Assembly (NCBI GenBank): GCA_900321895.1
Contig: ONYB01000059.1
Coordinates: 1 to 7,651, forward strand
Direction: 5' to 3'
DNA length: 7,651 bases
Source of the DNA: an uncultured Brachyspira sp.
GTDB lineage: Bacteria; Cyanobacteriota; Vampirovibrionia; Gastranaerophilales; Gastranaerophilaceae
Positions 1 to 5,947 of the stretch are shown in pieces (within the stretch, counting starts at the first letter, position 1; each line of letters starts with the position of its first letter). Under the pieces are notes generated by a model. That model was given only the letters and a program-made list of their open reading frames with translations. It was not told the origin of the DNA and searched no databases. The translations under genes were made by a program, and so were the position numbers.

Positions 1-55
1 AACCAGTGACCCCTTGAATGTCGTTCAAGTGCGCTACCAACTGCGCCACTCGCCC
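1..55 (-). tRNA. tRNA-Val (anticodon GAC), 3' part cut by window edge
   Basis: Read on the minus strand, this begins with a GGGCGAG acceptor strand, then a GCGC/GCGC D stem with loop AGTTGGTA, a CTTGA/TCAAG anticodon stem, a GGGTC variable region, the 5' half of the T stem (ACTGG) and the first two T-loop bases. The rest lies outside the window. The anticodon loop is ACGACAT, which gives anticodon GAC (valine). The acceptor and D arms resemble cyanobacterial tRNA-Val(GAC) as I remember it. Position 33 reads C instead of the near-universal U, which is odd. It lies 60 bases downstream of tRNA-Cys on the same strand with no terminator between, so the two are probably cotranscribed. Confidence 0.88.
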
Positions 56-115
56 AAAATATTTTATTTTAAAAAGTTTGGGCAATATAAAAAGCCAAAA
101 CTAAAAGAGTAAAAA

Positions 116-187
116 AGGCGACACCCAGATTCGAACTGGGGGATAAAAGCTTTGCAGGCTTCTGCCTTACCACTTGGCCATGTCGCC
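116..187 (-). tRNA. tRNA-Cys (anticodon GCA)
   Basis: A complete cloverleaf on the minus strand: acceptor GGCGACA paired with TGTCGCC, D arm with loop AGTGGTAA, anticodon stem GAAGC/GCTTT (one G-U pair), loop CTGCAAA with anticodon GCA, and T arm CCCAG-TTCGAAT-CTGGG. The discriminator base at 116 is U on the RNA, the known identity element for cysteinyl-tRNA synthetase. CCA is not encoded, so it must be added after transcription. It is the first gene of a tRNA-Cys/tRNA-Val unit and starts about 9 bases after the predicted transcription start. Confidence 0.97.
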
Positions 188-202
188 TCAACCTGTTCTT
201 TA

Positions 203-231
203 ATAGTATTAAAGACATGAATCAATGTCAA
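203..231 (-). promoter_or_regulatory. Promoter of the tRNA-Cys/tRNA-Val unit
   Basis: On the minus strand there is a perfect TTGACA -35 (231-226), a 17-base spacer and TACTAT as -10 (208-203). The start should fall near 196, about 9 bases before the tRNA-Cys 5' end. It is back to back with the plus-strand promoter at 251-279; the two -35 boxes are 19 bases apart. Confidence 0.85.
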
Positions 232-250
232 GTGCAATAAAAAATACTAC

Positions 251-279
251 TTGACAAATTGTTAGGCATGCCTTACAAT
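251..279 (+). promoter_or_regulatory. Strong sigma-70-type promoter for a putative small RNA
   Basis: A perfect TTGACA -35 (251-256), exactly 17 bases of spacer and a TACAAT -10 (274-279), predicting a start near 286. No protein gene lies directly downstream on this strand before the terminator at 351-370. The spacer and -10 are covered by a near-perfect palindrome, so the promoter is probably repressible. Confidence 0.75.
258..279. promoter_or_regulatory. Palindromic operator inside the small-RNA promoter
   Basis: Ten of eleven base pairs match in a 22-bp palindrome centred between 268 and 269; the only mismatch is T263 against T274. Its core is TTAGG-CATG-CCTTA. It fills the -35/-10 spacer and the whole -10, the classic place for a repressor that blocks RNA polymerase. 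The half-sites resemble the TTAGG-N4-CCTAA boxes of DtxR/MntR/SirR-family metal-dependent repressors (known family motif; the assignment here is inference). Another dimeric repressor is possible. Confidence 0.6.
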
Positions 280-285
280 AGTTAT

Positions 286-376
286 GTAAATGTTGAAGAT
301 TTATCCTACCTCAAATACTCAGCATCCTTCGGTATATATACAAAAACAAAAGGTCAGATTTCTCTGACCTTTTTAT
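286..376 (+). ncRNA. Putative regulatory small RNA, about 90 nt
   Basis: This is bounded by a near-consensus promoter with an operator (251-279) and a strong intrinsic terminator (stem 351-358/363-370 plus a T run). No convincing coding sequence lies between. The only ATG reading frame of note, 290-367, would give 25 residues, has no Shine-Dalgarno sequence and stops inside the terminator stem. A single-stranded pyrimidine-rich stretch, TATCCTACCTC (302-312), could pair with purine-rich ribosome-binding sites, as C/U-rich loops do in many small RNAs. Function is unknown. If the operator does bind a metal-dependent repressor, the RNA would be made when the metal is scarce, as with RyhB or FsrA, but that is inference. 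Confidence 0.5.
345..376. terminator. Bidirectional intrinsic terminator between the small RNA and pgi
   Basis: An 8-bp perfect stem (AGGTCAGA 351-358 with TCTGACCT 363-370) and a 4-base loop. On the plus strand it is followed by five further bases reading TTTTA; on the minus strand it is followed by TTTTGTTTTTG. It can therefore end both the plus-strand transcript from 286 and the pgi transcript, whose stop codon is at 399-397. Confidence 0.9.
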
Positions 377-396
377 TAGTTTGATTTTGAAATTTC

Positions 397-1695
397 TTAT
401 TTAGAAATTCTACCCGGAACAACGACTCCGCCTTTGAGGTTCTTTTTGTAGAATTCTACGTGCGGTTGAAGTACGCTGTCGAATACTTCCGGCAACTCTT
501 TACCTGTCATTACGGCTTGAACGATTTCTTGGTAAACGGTTGCGTAAGCTCTGAGCATTGTCATAGCACCTGCTGCAGCCGGAGTCAATCCGAATTCAGA
601 AGTTTCAACATCTTCTCTAAAGAAAGCACCGGTGATTTCGTAAGATTTTGTTAAAGCACCGATATAAGCTTCTGCGTTTTCTTTGCAAACCCCGTTATCA
701 ACAGGAACAGTCAATGCGAAAGCAAGTTTGTTTGCAGGGTTGAAGTGAGCTTCAGCACTGTGGTGCATTGCATCAGGAACTTTTGCAACCTGTTTAAGTG
801 TATCTTTAACAGATTCGTTTTGCATTTGAGCATGCCAGTAAACAGTGTTTTCAAACATAGAACCCATGTATTGGTGAACAGAAGCTTCAATTCCGTTAAG
901 TTTTGCGTCAGCCCAGAAAATACCTTCTTTCAATGCATCGTTAATTTCAAGGTCAGCTGTCAATGATTGAGTTGACATTTCTTGAGCAGCGGTAAGCATT
1001 GCTTTTAAGTCGTCTTTTTTCATGCCGGCCCAAATAAGAGCGAAGATTGCGTGATCGTCGAATGCTGAGAATCTTCCGCCAACATCGTCGTGGATGAATA
1101 AGTCGCCAATCCAACCGTCTGCGATTGAAGTTCTTCTAAGTTCGCTTTTTTCAGCGTTTCCGTCGGTTACGGCGATAAAGTGTTTAGATGCAAGTTTTTT
1201 AGCATCTGCTTCGGATTTGCCTTCAGCCATATATGCTTCAACCAACATTTGTTGAACTCTTAAAAACCCGTCTTTTGTTTCAAAAGTTGAGCCTGATTTT
1301 GAGGCAATCATGAAGTTAACGTTTTTGATGTCGCCGATTTTGCACATAAATCTTGCAAGGCTGACAGAATCAACGTCAGAATAAAATTCTACAGAGTCGT
1401 GGCAGATGTTCAAGCCGTTGATGCTGAGCATGTGTTCAACGGTGTGTTTAGAACCGCCTATACCCATAACGCTTAATTTTTTTGCCCCTGTTTGGTTTTT
1501 GAAGTTTTCAGCCATTTCGTACAGGCTGTCTAATCTTTTGATTTGTTCTTGTGGGAGGTTAACCCAGTTTAAAAAATGTCCTTGTTTGTTTGCTCTTTTT
1601 GAAAATTCGTTAACAAATTCGGATACTTTTGAAGAATATTTTGAAAAATCAACACCCGAAAAAGTTGTTTTTACTGAAGATGTTTTAGTTAGCAT
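397..1695 (-). CDS. pgi: Glucose-6-phosphate isomerase (short, divergent bacterial type)
   Basis: Interconverts glucose 6-phosphate and fructose 6-phosphate in the cytoplasm (glycolysis/gluconeogenesis). The 432-residue protein shows the double-SIS fold signatures: GIGGS at 78-82, SKSGST at 132-137 (usually SKSGTT) and VGGRFS at 205-210. Likely catalytic residues are Glu294 in NESVK, His311 or His312 in AMHHS, and Lys417 or Lys418 in EFYKK. The segment after Glu294 departs from the common ESEGKxGK pattern and the His motif from TDLHSxGQ, so the active-site loops are unusual. I chose the ATG at 1695 because AGGAGAG lies just upstream and a promoter predicts a start near 1723. An in-frame extension up to 1812 would begin upstream of that promoter. 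It is transcribed alone and ends at the terminator at 345-376. A SIS-domain isomerase with another sugar phosphate substrate is a minor alternative. Confidence 0.87.
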   Translation of the reverse strand: MLTKTSSVKTTFSGVDFSKYSSKVSEFVNEFSKRANKQGHFLNWVNLPQEQIKRLDSLYEMAENFKNQTGAKKLSVMGIGGSKHTVEHMLSINGLNICHDSVEFYSDVDSVSLARFMCKIGDIKNVNFMIASKSGSTFETKDGFLRVQQMLVEAYMAEGKSEADAKKLASKHFIAVTDGNAEKSELRRTSIADGWIGDLFIHDDVGGRFSAFDDHAIFALIWAGMKKDDLKAMLTAAQEMSTQSLTADLEINDALKEGIFWADAKLNGIEASVHQYMGSMFENTVYWHAQMQNESVKDTLKQVAKVPDAMHHSAEAHFNPANKLAFALTVPVDNGVCKENAEAYIGALTKSYEITGAFFREDVETSEFGLTPAAAGAMTMLRAYATVYQEIVQAVMTGKELPEVFDSVLQPHVEFYKKNLKGGVVVPGRISK

Positions 1696-1711
1696 ATTTC
1701 TCTCCTTTTCT

Positions 1712-1739
1712 TTGATAACCTTTGTATACATTGTAGTAT
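1712..1739 (+). promoter_or_regulatory. Possible promoter for the uracil-DNA glycosylase gene
   Basis: TTGATA (1712-1717), 16 bases, TAGTAT (1734-1739). It overlaps the pgi promoter on the opposite strand and would give a leader of roughly 115 bases. A weaker alternative nearer the gene is a TGC-TAATTT extended -10 at 1828-1836. Neither is convincing on sequence alone. Confidence 0.28.
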
Positions 1740-1758
1740 AAAAATGATTTTTTGTGAA
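1730..1758 (-). promoter_or_regulatory. pgi promoter
   Basis: On the minus strand TTCACA (1758-1753, 5 of 6 to consensus), a 17-base spacer and TACAAT (1735-1730, 5 of 6). The predicted start near 1723 gives a 28-base leader containing the AGGAGAG ribosome-binding site, which supports the pgi start at 1695. Confidence 0.6.
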
Positions 1759-1859
1759 AAACGAACCTTCAAAAGTGAAAAGACCGTTACAAAAGTAAAT
1801 TTTTCTCTTCATGTTTAAATTTTTTCGTGCTAATTTTTACTTGGAAAGCAAGGATTTAT

Positions 1860-2444
1860 ATGAGCATTCAGGAAGATTTAGACGACGTAAAAAATATGTG
1901 TCAGTATTGTGACAAGTGCGAACTTGGCAAAACTAGAACAAATATTGTCTTTTCGGCGGGAATTCCTAATCATAAACTTATGCTAATCGGCGAAGCTCCG
2001 GGGTATTATGAAGATATGCAGGGCGAACCTTTTGTTGGGAAAGCAGGTCAGCTCTTGGACAGAATTTTTGCGTCGGTTGGGCTTTCAAGACAGAAAGATG
2101 TATATATTTGTAATACCTTGAAATGCCGTCCGCCAAATAATCGTGACCCGTTGCCGGAGGAAAAAGAGGCTTGCAGACCGTTTTTGGATGCTCAAATCGA
2201 AATTTTAAAACCGAGAATAATTCTTCTTTGCGGTAAAGTTGCACTCTCATCAATGCTTAACACAACCACAGGAATTACAAAACTTCGTGGCAAGTGGTTT
2301 GACGGGCCTTTTGACAGTAAAATGATGCCGATATTCCACCCGTCATACCTTTTGCGAAATGACTCGCACGAGCAAGGCAGTCCGAAATGGCTAATGTGGC
2401 AGGATATCAAAGAAGTTAAGTGTGCCTATGATGCTTTGGATTGA
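1860..2444 (+). CDS. Uracil-DNA glycosylase, family 4 (4Fe-4S type)
   Basis: Removes uracil from DNA as the first step of base excision repair. The 194-residue protein has the family 4 (UDGa) features: GEAPGYYED at 44-52 (uracil-binding/catalytic motif), GxPFVGKAG at 55-63, and HPSYLLR at 160-166. Four cysteines match the iron-sulfur ligands of Thermus UDGa: C17 and C20 (CxxC), then C89 and C105 separated by 15 residues, exactly the family spacing. C14 and C84 are extra. I chose ATG 1860 because AAGGA lies 5 bases upstream and the protein then has the usual family N-terminus; a GTG at 1827 would add 11 residues. It diverges from pgi, and its last 19 bases overlap the end of the convergent emrB-like gene, so the two transcripts are antisense at their 3' ends. 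Confidence 0.93.
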   Translation: MSIQEDLDDVKNMCQYCDKCELGKTRTNIVFSAGIPNHKLMLIGEAPGYYEDMQGEPFVGKAGQLLDRIFASVGLSRQKDVYICNTLKCRPPNNRDPLPEEKEACRPFLDAQIEILKPRIILLCGKVALSSMLNTTTGITKLRGKWFDGPFDSKMMPIFHPSYLLRNDSHEQGSPKWLMWQDIKEVKCAYDALD

Positions 2445-3991
2445 GCCTCTTTTTTAGCTTTTTTAATTTTCAAAAACATCAAAAGTGGGATTACAATCAG
2501 ACAAAGTGCCGCAAGTACCGTGAACGCGTCGAAAAACGCCGAAAGCCTTGCTTGTTGCAACATTTGTTTATAAAGCATTCCGTTAGCTTTTTTCGCAGCC
2601 ATAACCGCAGGGTAATGGATTAAAAATTTTGTCTTGAGGGCGGTCAGTTTAATCCTGAAAATCGGGTTGTGATAAACCAAATCCGCACAAAGGTAGTTTT
2701 GGTGGATTTGGGAAACTCTTGCTATAAAAGTTGCGGAAATCGCTGTCGCAAACGCAGTTACCAAGTTCTTAAACAGAGCGTGAAGTGCAGCAGCGTCAGC
2801 ATTTTTAGTTGCGGGCAAAGTCATAAATGACATTGCTGTAATCGGTACAAACGCTGTCGGAACACCGACACACAACAAGAGGTTCGGCAAAATAATACTT
2901 TCCATAGATGATGTTGTGTTGGCTTGGGTTAGCATTAATAATGAAACACTCATTATTACAAGCCCGATAAGGGTGAGCAATTTCGGGTTTACGTGCTTTG
3001 AAATTTCACCGACAACCAAAAGTCCGACAAAGCAGACGATTGCTCTCGGGAACATTAAAAGTCCGGACATTGACGGGCTGTAGCCCAAAAGACTTTGAAC
3101 GAACATTGGGACTAAAAGCAGTGTTGAATAAAGCATTACATTGATAAAAGAGCTGATCATCGTTCCGAAAAGGAAGTTTCTATCCTTAAAAACTCTGATA
3201 TCAATTACCGGATATTTATATTCCAATTCCCAAACATAGAAAAATACAAACGAGAACACACAAATTCCGCCGAGCCAGCAAACCCACGGGGTGTCAAACC
3301 AGTTGAACTGTTCACCTTTATCCAAAATAATCTGCATACATGCCATAGCGGTTACAATCGACAGATATCCGACGATATCGAATTTTTTGTTATACTTTAA
3401 TTTTTCGGGTTTGTCGGACGGAACGAAGAGTTTCACCAACAAAAACGACAGCATACAAAGCGGAATATTTATAATAAAAATCCATTGCCAAGAGTAGTTA
3501 TCCGTCAAAAACCCGCCCATAAACGGGCCGGCAAGCGGTGAAAACATCGCGGCAACTCCGAACAAACTCATCGCAACTCCACGTTGTTCAAGTGGAAAAA
3601 CTTCTAATAAAACGGCTTGACAGAGCGGTAAAATGCAACCGCTGCCGATACCTTGAACAATTCTTGCAGCGATAAGAGCCTGCAAATTCGGGGCTAAAAT
3701 GCACAACAAACAGCCGAGGCAAAAAATCCAAATGCTGTAATACATCAAGAGCTTTTTCCCGATTAATCTTACCAAATAGCCCGTTACAGGCAACATTAGC
3801 CCGCCTGAGATAATGTAGCAGGTGACGACGGTGTTTGCCTCATATTGGGTTGCACCGTAGAACCCTGCGATATGCGGTTGGCTTACGTTTGTTGCGGAAG
3901 ATGCCGCCAATGCCAAAAACGCTGGCAAAAGTACGGCTATCGCAACGATATAGGGGTTTATCGATTTTTGTTGAACTGTTGTGTCTGACAT
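2426..3991 (-). CDS. emrB: EmrB/QacA-family drug efflux pump (MFS, DHA2, 14-helix type)
   Basis: Inner-membrane drug/proton antiporter expected to work with the EmrA-like adaptor encoded just upstream. The 521 residues are rich in membrane segments, in keeping with the 14-helix DHA2 group. Visible motifs are a motif A-like loop GYLVRLIGKK at 71-80, RIVQGIGSG at 110-118 (motif B region) and AGPFMGG at 154-160 (motif C, antiporter signature) followed by YSWQWIFIINIP. The TM1 motif that usually reads LDxTIVNVALP is AASSATNVSQP here (29-39), so the conserved acidic residue is missing. The ATG at 3991 is preceded by AAAGGAAA. A 322-base gap filled by a repeat separates it from emrA; without that repeat the two genes would be about 24 bases apart. 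No clear promoter of its own is visible. Substrate is unknown. Confidence 0.92.
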   Translation of the reverse strand: MSDTTVQQKSINPYIVAIAVLLPAFLALAASSATNVSQPHIAGFYGATQYEANTVVTCYIISGGLMLPVTGYLVRLIGKKLLMYYSIWIFCLGCLLCILAPNLQALIAARIVQGIGSGCILPLCQAVLLEVFPLEQRGVAMSLFGVAAMFSPLAGPFMGGFLTDNYSWQWIFIINIPLCMLSFLLVKLFVPSDKPEKLKYNKKFDIVGYLSIVTAMACMQIILDKGEQFNWFDTPWVCWLGGICVFSFVFFYVWELEYKYPVIDIRVFKDRNFLFGTMISSFINVMLYSTLLLVPMFVQSLLGYSPSMSGLLMFPRAIVCFVGLLVVGEISKHVNPKLLTLIGLVIMSVSLLMLTQANTTSSMESIILPNLLLCVGVPTAFVPITAMSFMTLPATKNADAAALHALFKNLVTAFATAISATFIARVSQIHQNYLCADLVYHNPIFRIKLTALKTKFLIHYPAVMAAKKANGMLYKQMLQQARLSAFFDAFTVLAALCLIVIPLLMFLKIKKAKKEAQSKAS

Positions 3992-4010
3992 TTATGTTTC
4001 CTTTATAAAA

Positions 4011-4308
4011 AAGTAAATAAGTTAATAGGTAAATAAGTGAATAAGTTCGTATAGTTGAGCTGTTTTTGTAAATTCTACAATAGTGAGCCCATTTTGAAAT
4101 TCTCCCCTCTACCTTTGGGAGAGGGCTGAAAATCAGCTTGAGGCTGTGCCGAATGCTAGATTTTAAGGGTGAGGGTAATTGTTTGTGTTTTGGTGGGGAA
4201 CACTTCGTTTTTCTCCACCCTACAGCTAATAAGTGAATAGAATGTTGCTTTTGAGCGTAGCGAACGATAAGAACTTATTCACCTATTAACTTATTTGCTT
4301 ATTCACTT
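4011..4308. repeat. Inverted-repeat element with octamer-built arms, copy 1
   Basis: The left arm (4011-4050) is five 8-bp tandem units: AAGTAAAT, AAGTTAAT, AGGTAAAT, AAGTGAAT, AAGTTCGT. The right arm (4269-4308) is five such units in reverse orientation, ending inwards in AAGAACTT. The arms match at 33 of 40 positions when folded. The core next to the right arm (4249-4282) matches 7521-7554 at 31 of 34 positions. An extra octamer lies at 4231-4238, and unrelated hairpin sequence occupies 4086-4219. The element starts 20 bases before the emrB start codon and ends 5 bases after the emrA stop. It holds no coding sequence. This fits a MITE-like or REP-like non-autonomous repeat; no target-site duplication is obvious. 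Confidence 0.8.
4086..4219. repeat. Nested hairpin sequences inside repeat copy 1
   Basis: Two stable stem-loops lie between the arms of copy 1 and have no counterpart in copy 2. One pairs AGCCC (4086-4090) with GGGCT (4123-4127) and, inside, TCTCCC (4101-4106) with GGGAGA (4117-4122). The other pairs GGTGGGGAA (4192-4200) with TTCTCCACC (4211-4219) with one G-T pair. Sequences of the CCCTCACCC/CCCTCTCCC and GGGTGG...CCACCC kinds are common dispersed intergenic repeats in bacteria, so this is probably a second repeat inserted in the first. In the emrA-to-emrB transcript these hairpins could hinder elongation or affect mRNA stability. Neither has a clean terminator T run. Confidence 0.55.
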
Positions 4309-4313
4309 CCTCT

Positions 4314-5456
4314 CTATTTCACCTTAACCTTTGGTACTACGGACATCCCCGGTACGATGTTGTATTCGGAAATATCTTCGGTAAAAACTATTTTAACCGG
4401 AATTCTTTGTACGATTTTTACGTAACTTCCGACAGCGTTTTCAGGAGGGAACAGGCTTGATTTTGCACCTGTTGCACGCTGTATGCTTTGAACTTCACCT
4501 TTAAATCTTTTGTTCGGGTATGTGTCGATTTTTATTGAAACAGGCTGGTGCGGTTTCATATTTGTAAGCTGAATTTCTTTGAAGTTTGCTACTATCCAAA
4601 CTTGTTTCGGGACGATTTGCATAACAGGTTGACCGATTTGAAGGTAGTTGCCCATTTCGACACTTCTTGAAGAAACCATGCCTGATTGCGGGGCATAAAC
4701 TTTTGTGTATTGCAAATTTAGTTTTGCTTGTTCGACTTCCGCTTCAAGCTTTTTGATGTTAGCAGTCATTGCCTCGGTCTTTGCTTCGTTTGATGCAAGT
4801 GCGTGCTTTGCGGCTTGAGCTTTTTCCTCTGCGGCGTTGTTGTTTGCGGTTGCTACTTCAAATTTTGTCTTGCTGTTTTCGTAGTCTTGTTTTGAAACAA
4901 TGCCATCTTTGTACATTTTTTTGTATCTTGAGTAATCATTTTTGGCAAAGCCCATTTTTGATTGCTCCGAAGATACGTCTTGCGATGTCTGGTTTACGTT
5001 TGCAACACCCTTTTCAACCTCTTTTTCTGTTACGTTTAATTCGGCTTTTGCTTCCGCAAGTTTTGCTTCTGCTTGGTGTAATTTCACCTGATAATCGGCA
5101 GGATCGATTTCCAAAATCAAATCGCCCGCTTTGACTTCGTCGTTATCGTCAACGAGAAGTTTTACGACAGGGCCGGAAACTCGAGGGGCTACAGTAATAA
5201 GCCTTCCTTCGACAAACGCATCGTCTGTTGATTGAAAATATGTGGAATGAATTGCCGCTGCAATACCTAATATTACGAGAATTCCCGCTGTTATTGACGG
5301 AACGATTACACGTTTTTTCTCGTATTCGTGACGGTTCTTTTTCTTGCGTGTTTTGCGTTCTTTTATTCTTTCTTTAGCTTTTGTTTCAATTTCTTCTTTA
5401 TTTAATGGTTTGAAATCATCATCTTTTTTGGGAGTTGGGTCTTTTTTTTCTTCCAT
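4314..5456 (-). CDS. emrA: EmrA/HlyD-family membrane fusion protein of a tripartite efflux pump
   Basis: Periplasmic adaptor that links the MFS pump in the inner membrane to the outer-membrane channel. In the 380-residue protein I see a very charged cytoplasmic tail (1-49, lysine-rich from 20), one membrane segment (about 50-70), the first half of the lipoyl domain (about 91-125), a long alanine/lysine/glutamate-rich coiled-coil hairpin (about 110-250), the second lipoyl half (252-283, APQSGMVSS) and a beta-barrel domain with the EmrA-typical LFPPENAVGSYVKIVQRIPV stretch (345-364). The start at 5456 has AGAGGAAG at good spacing. It is 12 bases downstream of marR on the same strand, so the two are cotranscribed. 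Downstream the emrB gene is separated by a repeat element. Confidence 0.94.
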   Translation of the reverse strand: MEEKKDPTPKKDDDFKPLNKEEIETKAKERIKERKTRKKKNRHEYEKKRVIVPSITAGILVILGIAAAIHSTYFQSTDDAFVEGRLITVAPRVSGPVVKLLVDDNDEVKAGDLILEIDPADYQVKLHQAEAKLAEAKAELNVTEKEVEKGVANVNQTSQDVSSEQSKMGFAKNDYSRYKKMYKDGIVSKQDYENSKTKFEVATANNNAAEEKAQAAKHALASNEAKTEAMTANIKKLEAEVEQAKLNLQYTKVYAPQSGMVSSRSVEMGNYLQIGQPVMQIVPKQVWIVANFKEIQLTNMKPHQPVSIKIDTYPNKRFKGEVQSIQRATGAKSSLFPPENAVGSYVKIVQRIPVKIVFTEDISEYNIVPGMSVVPKVKVK

Positions 5457-5468
5457 ATCATCTTCCTC

Positions 5469-5927
5469 TTATATTTGTATATTCATATCTTTCATTAAAT
5501 TTTCTTTAAATTTATTCATAACTTTTAGGGTGATTTCAAGCTCATCTTCGTCAACTCCGTCAACAATGTTTTCCCAAAGCTCTAAGGCTGTCGGCATAAC
5601 CTTTTTCACAACATTTTTGCCTTCGTCGGTTACAAAAATCTTGTAGATTTTTCGTTTGTTAACGTCAGGCTTGCGGGTGACGAAGTTCATTTTTTCAAGA
5701 ATATTGATAATTCTTGTGATATTTGGGCGATCTTTTAGGGTAATCATTCCGAGTTGACGCTGATAAAGCCCGTCATGGTCAATCAGTGCAGAAAGTACCA
5801 TGAGCTGTTCCGGAGTGATTTCAAAGTTTTTTGCCGAAAATCTTTGCACGGCAATAGCTCTGGTCATCTTCCCTATTCGCACCAACTTCATCCCTATTCG
5901 GCTTTTTAATAAATCTAGTTGTTCCAT
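5469..5927 (-). CDS. MarR-family transcriptional repressor of the efflux locus
   Basis: A 152-residue winged-helix regulator, the usual size for MarR. The N-terminal dimerisation helix is followed by ITPEQLMVLSAL (37-48), a helix-turn-helix with recognition helix around 65-80 (DRPNITRIINILEKM), the wing DVNKRKIYKIFVTDEG (88-103), and C-terminal dimerisation helices. It has no cysteine, so it is not a thiol-switch (OhrR-type) sensor; ligand sensing by a drug or phenolic compound is more likely. I chose ATG 5927: a TTG 30 bases further up lies inside the palindromic operator and upstream of the predicted start. The Shine-Dalgarno is poor and the predicted leader only about 12 bases. It heads the marR-emrA unit and probably represses both that unit and the divergent tolC-like gene. 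Confidence 0.92.
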   Translation of the reverse strand: MEQLDLLKSRIGMKLVRIGKMTRAIAVQRFSAKNFEITPEQLMVLSALIDHDGLYQRQLGMITLKDRPNITRIINILEKMNFVTRKPDVNKRKIYKIFVTDEGKNVVKKVMPTALELWENIVDGVDEDELEITLKVMNKFKENLMKDMNIQI

Positions 5928-5947
5928 AATTTTTCTTGTGTTATTAT
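5919..5947 (+). promoter_or_regulatory. Promoter of the tolC-like gene
   Basis: TTGTTC (5919-5924, weak), 17 bases, TATTAT (5942-5947) with an extended -10 TGT at 5939-5941. It mirrors the minus-strand promoter because the palindrome generates the TGT-TAT motif in both directions. The start near 5954 would give a leader of about 86 bases. A weak 7-bp stem (5964-5970 with 5982-5988) followed by eight T lies in that leader. Confidence 0.5.

Noticed and set aside
290..367. A 25-codon ATG reading frame inside the putative small RNA
   Set aside because: It has no Shine-Dalgarno sequence, stops within the terminator stem and has no recognisable features, so I did not call it a gene. Conservation could change this.
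1696..1812. N-terminal extension of pgi by 39 residues
   Set aside because: The extension runs upstream of a good promoter (start near 1723), and the internal ATG at 1695 has a strong ribosome-binding site.
1827..1859. GTG start of the uracil-DNA glycosylase gene giving 11 more residues
   Set aside because: ATG 1860 has an AAGGA at proper spacing and gives the usual family N-terminus.
4011..4050. CRISPR-like array or satellite reading of the octamer units
   Set aside because: Units are 8 bp with no spacers and reappear in inverted orientation, so this is an inverted-repeat arm, not a CRISPR array.
3992..4313. Insertion sequence with transposase in the emrA-emrB gap
   Set aside because: No coding sequence of useful length is present and I could not see a target-site duplication; only a non-autonomous repeat can be supported.
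4769..5134. Open reading frame of 121 codons on the plus strand within emrA
   Set aside because: It is a shadow of the adaptor gene on the opposite strand. The translation is leucine/arginine-rich with no family features and no ribosome-binding site.
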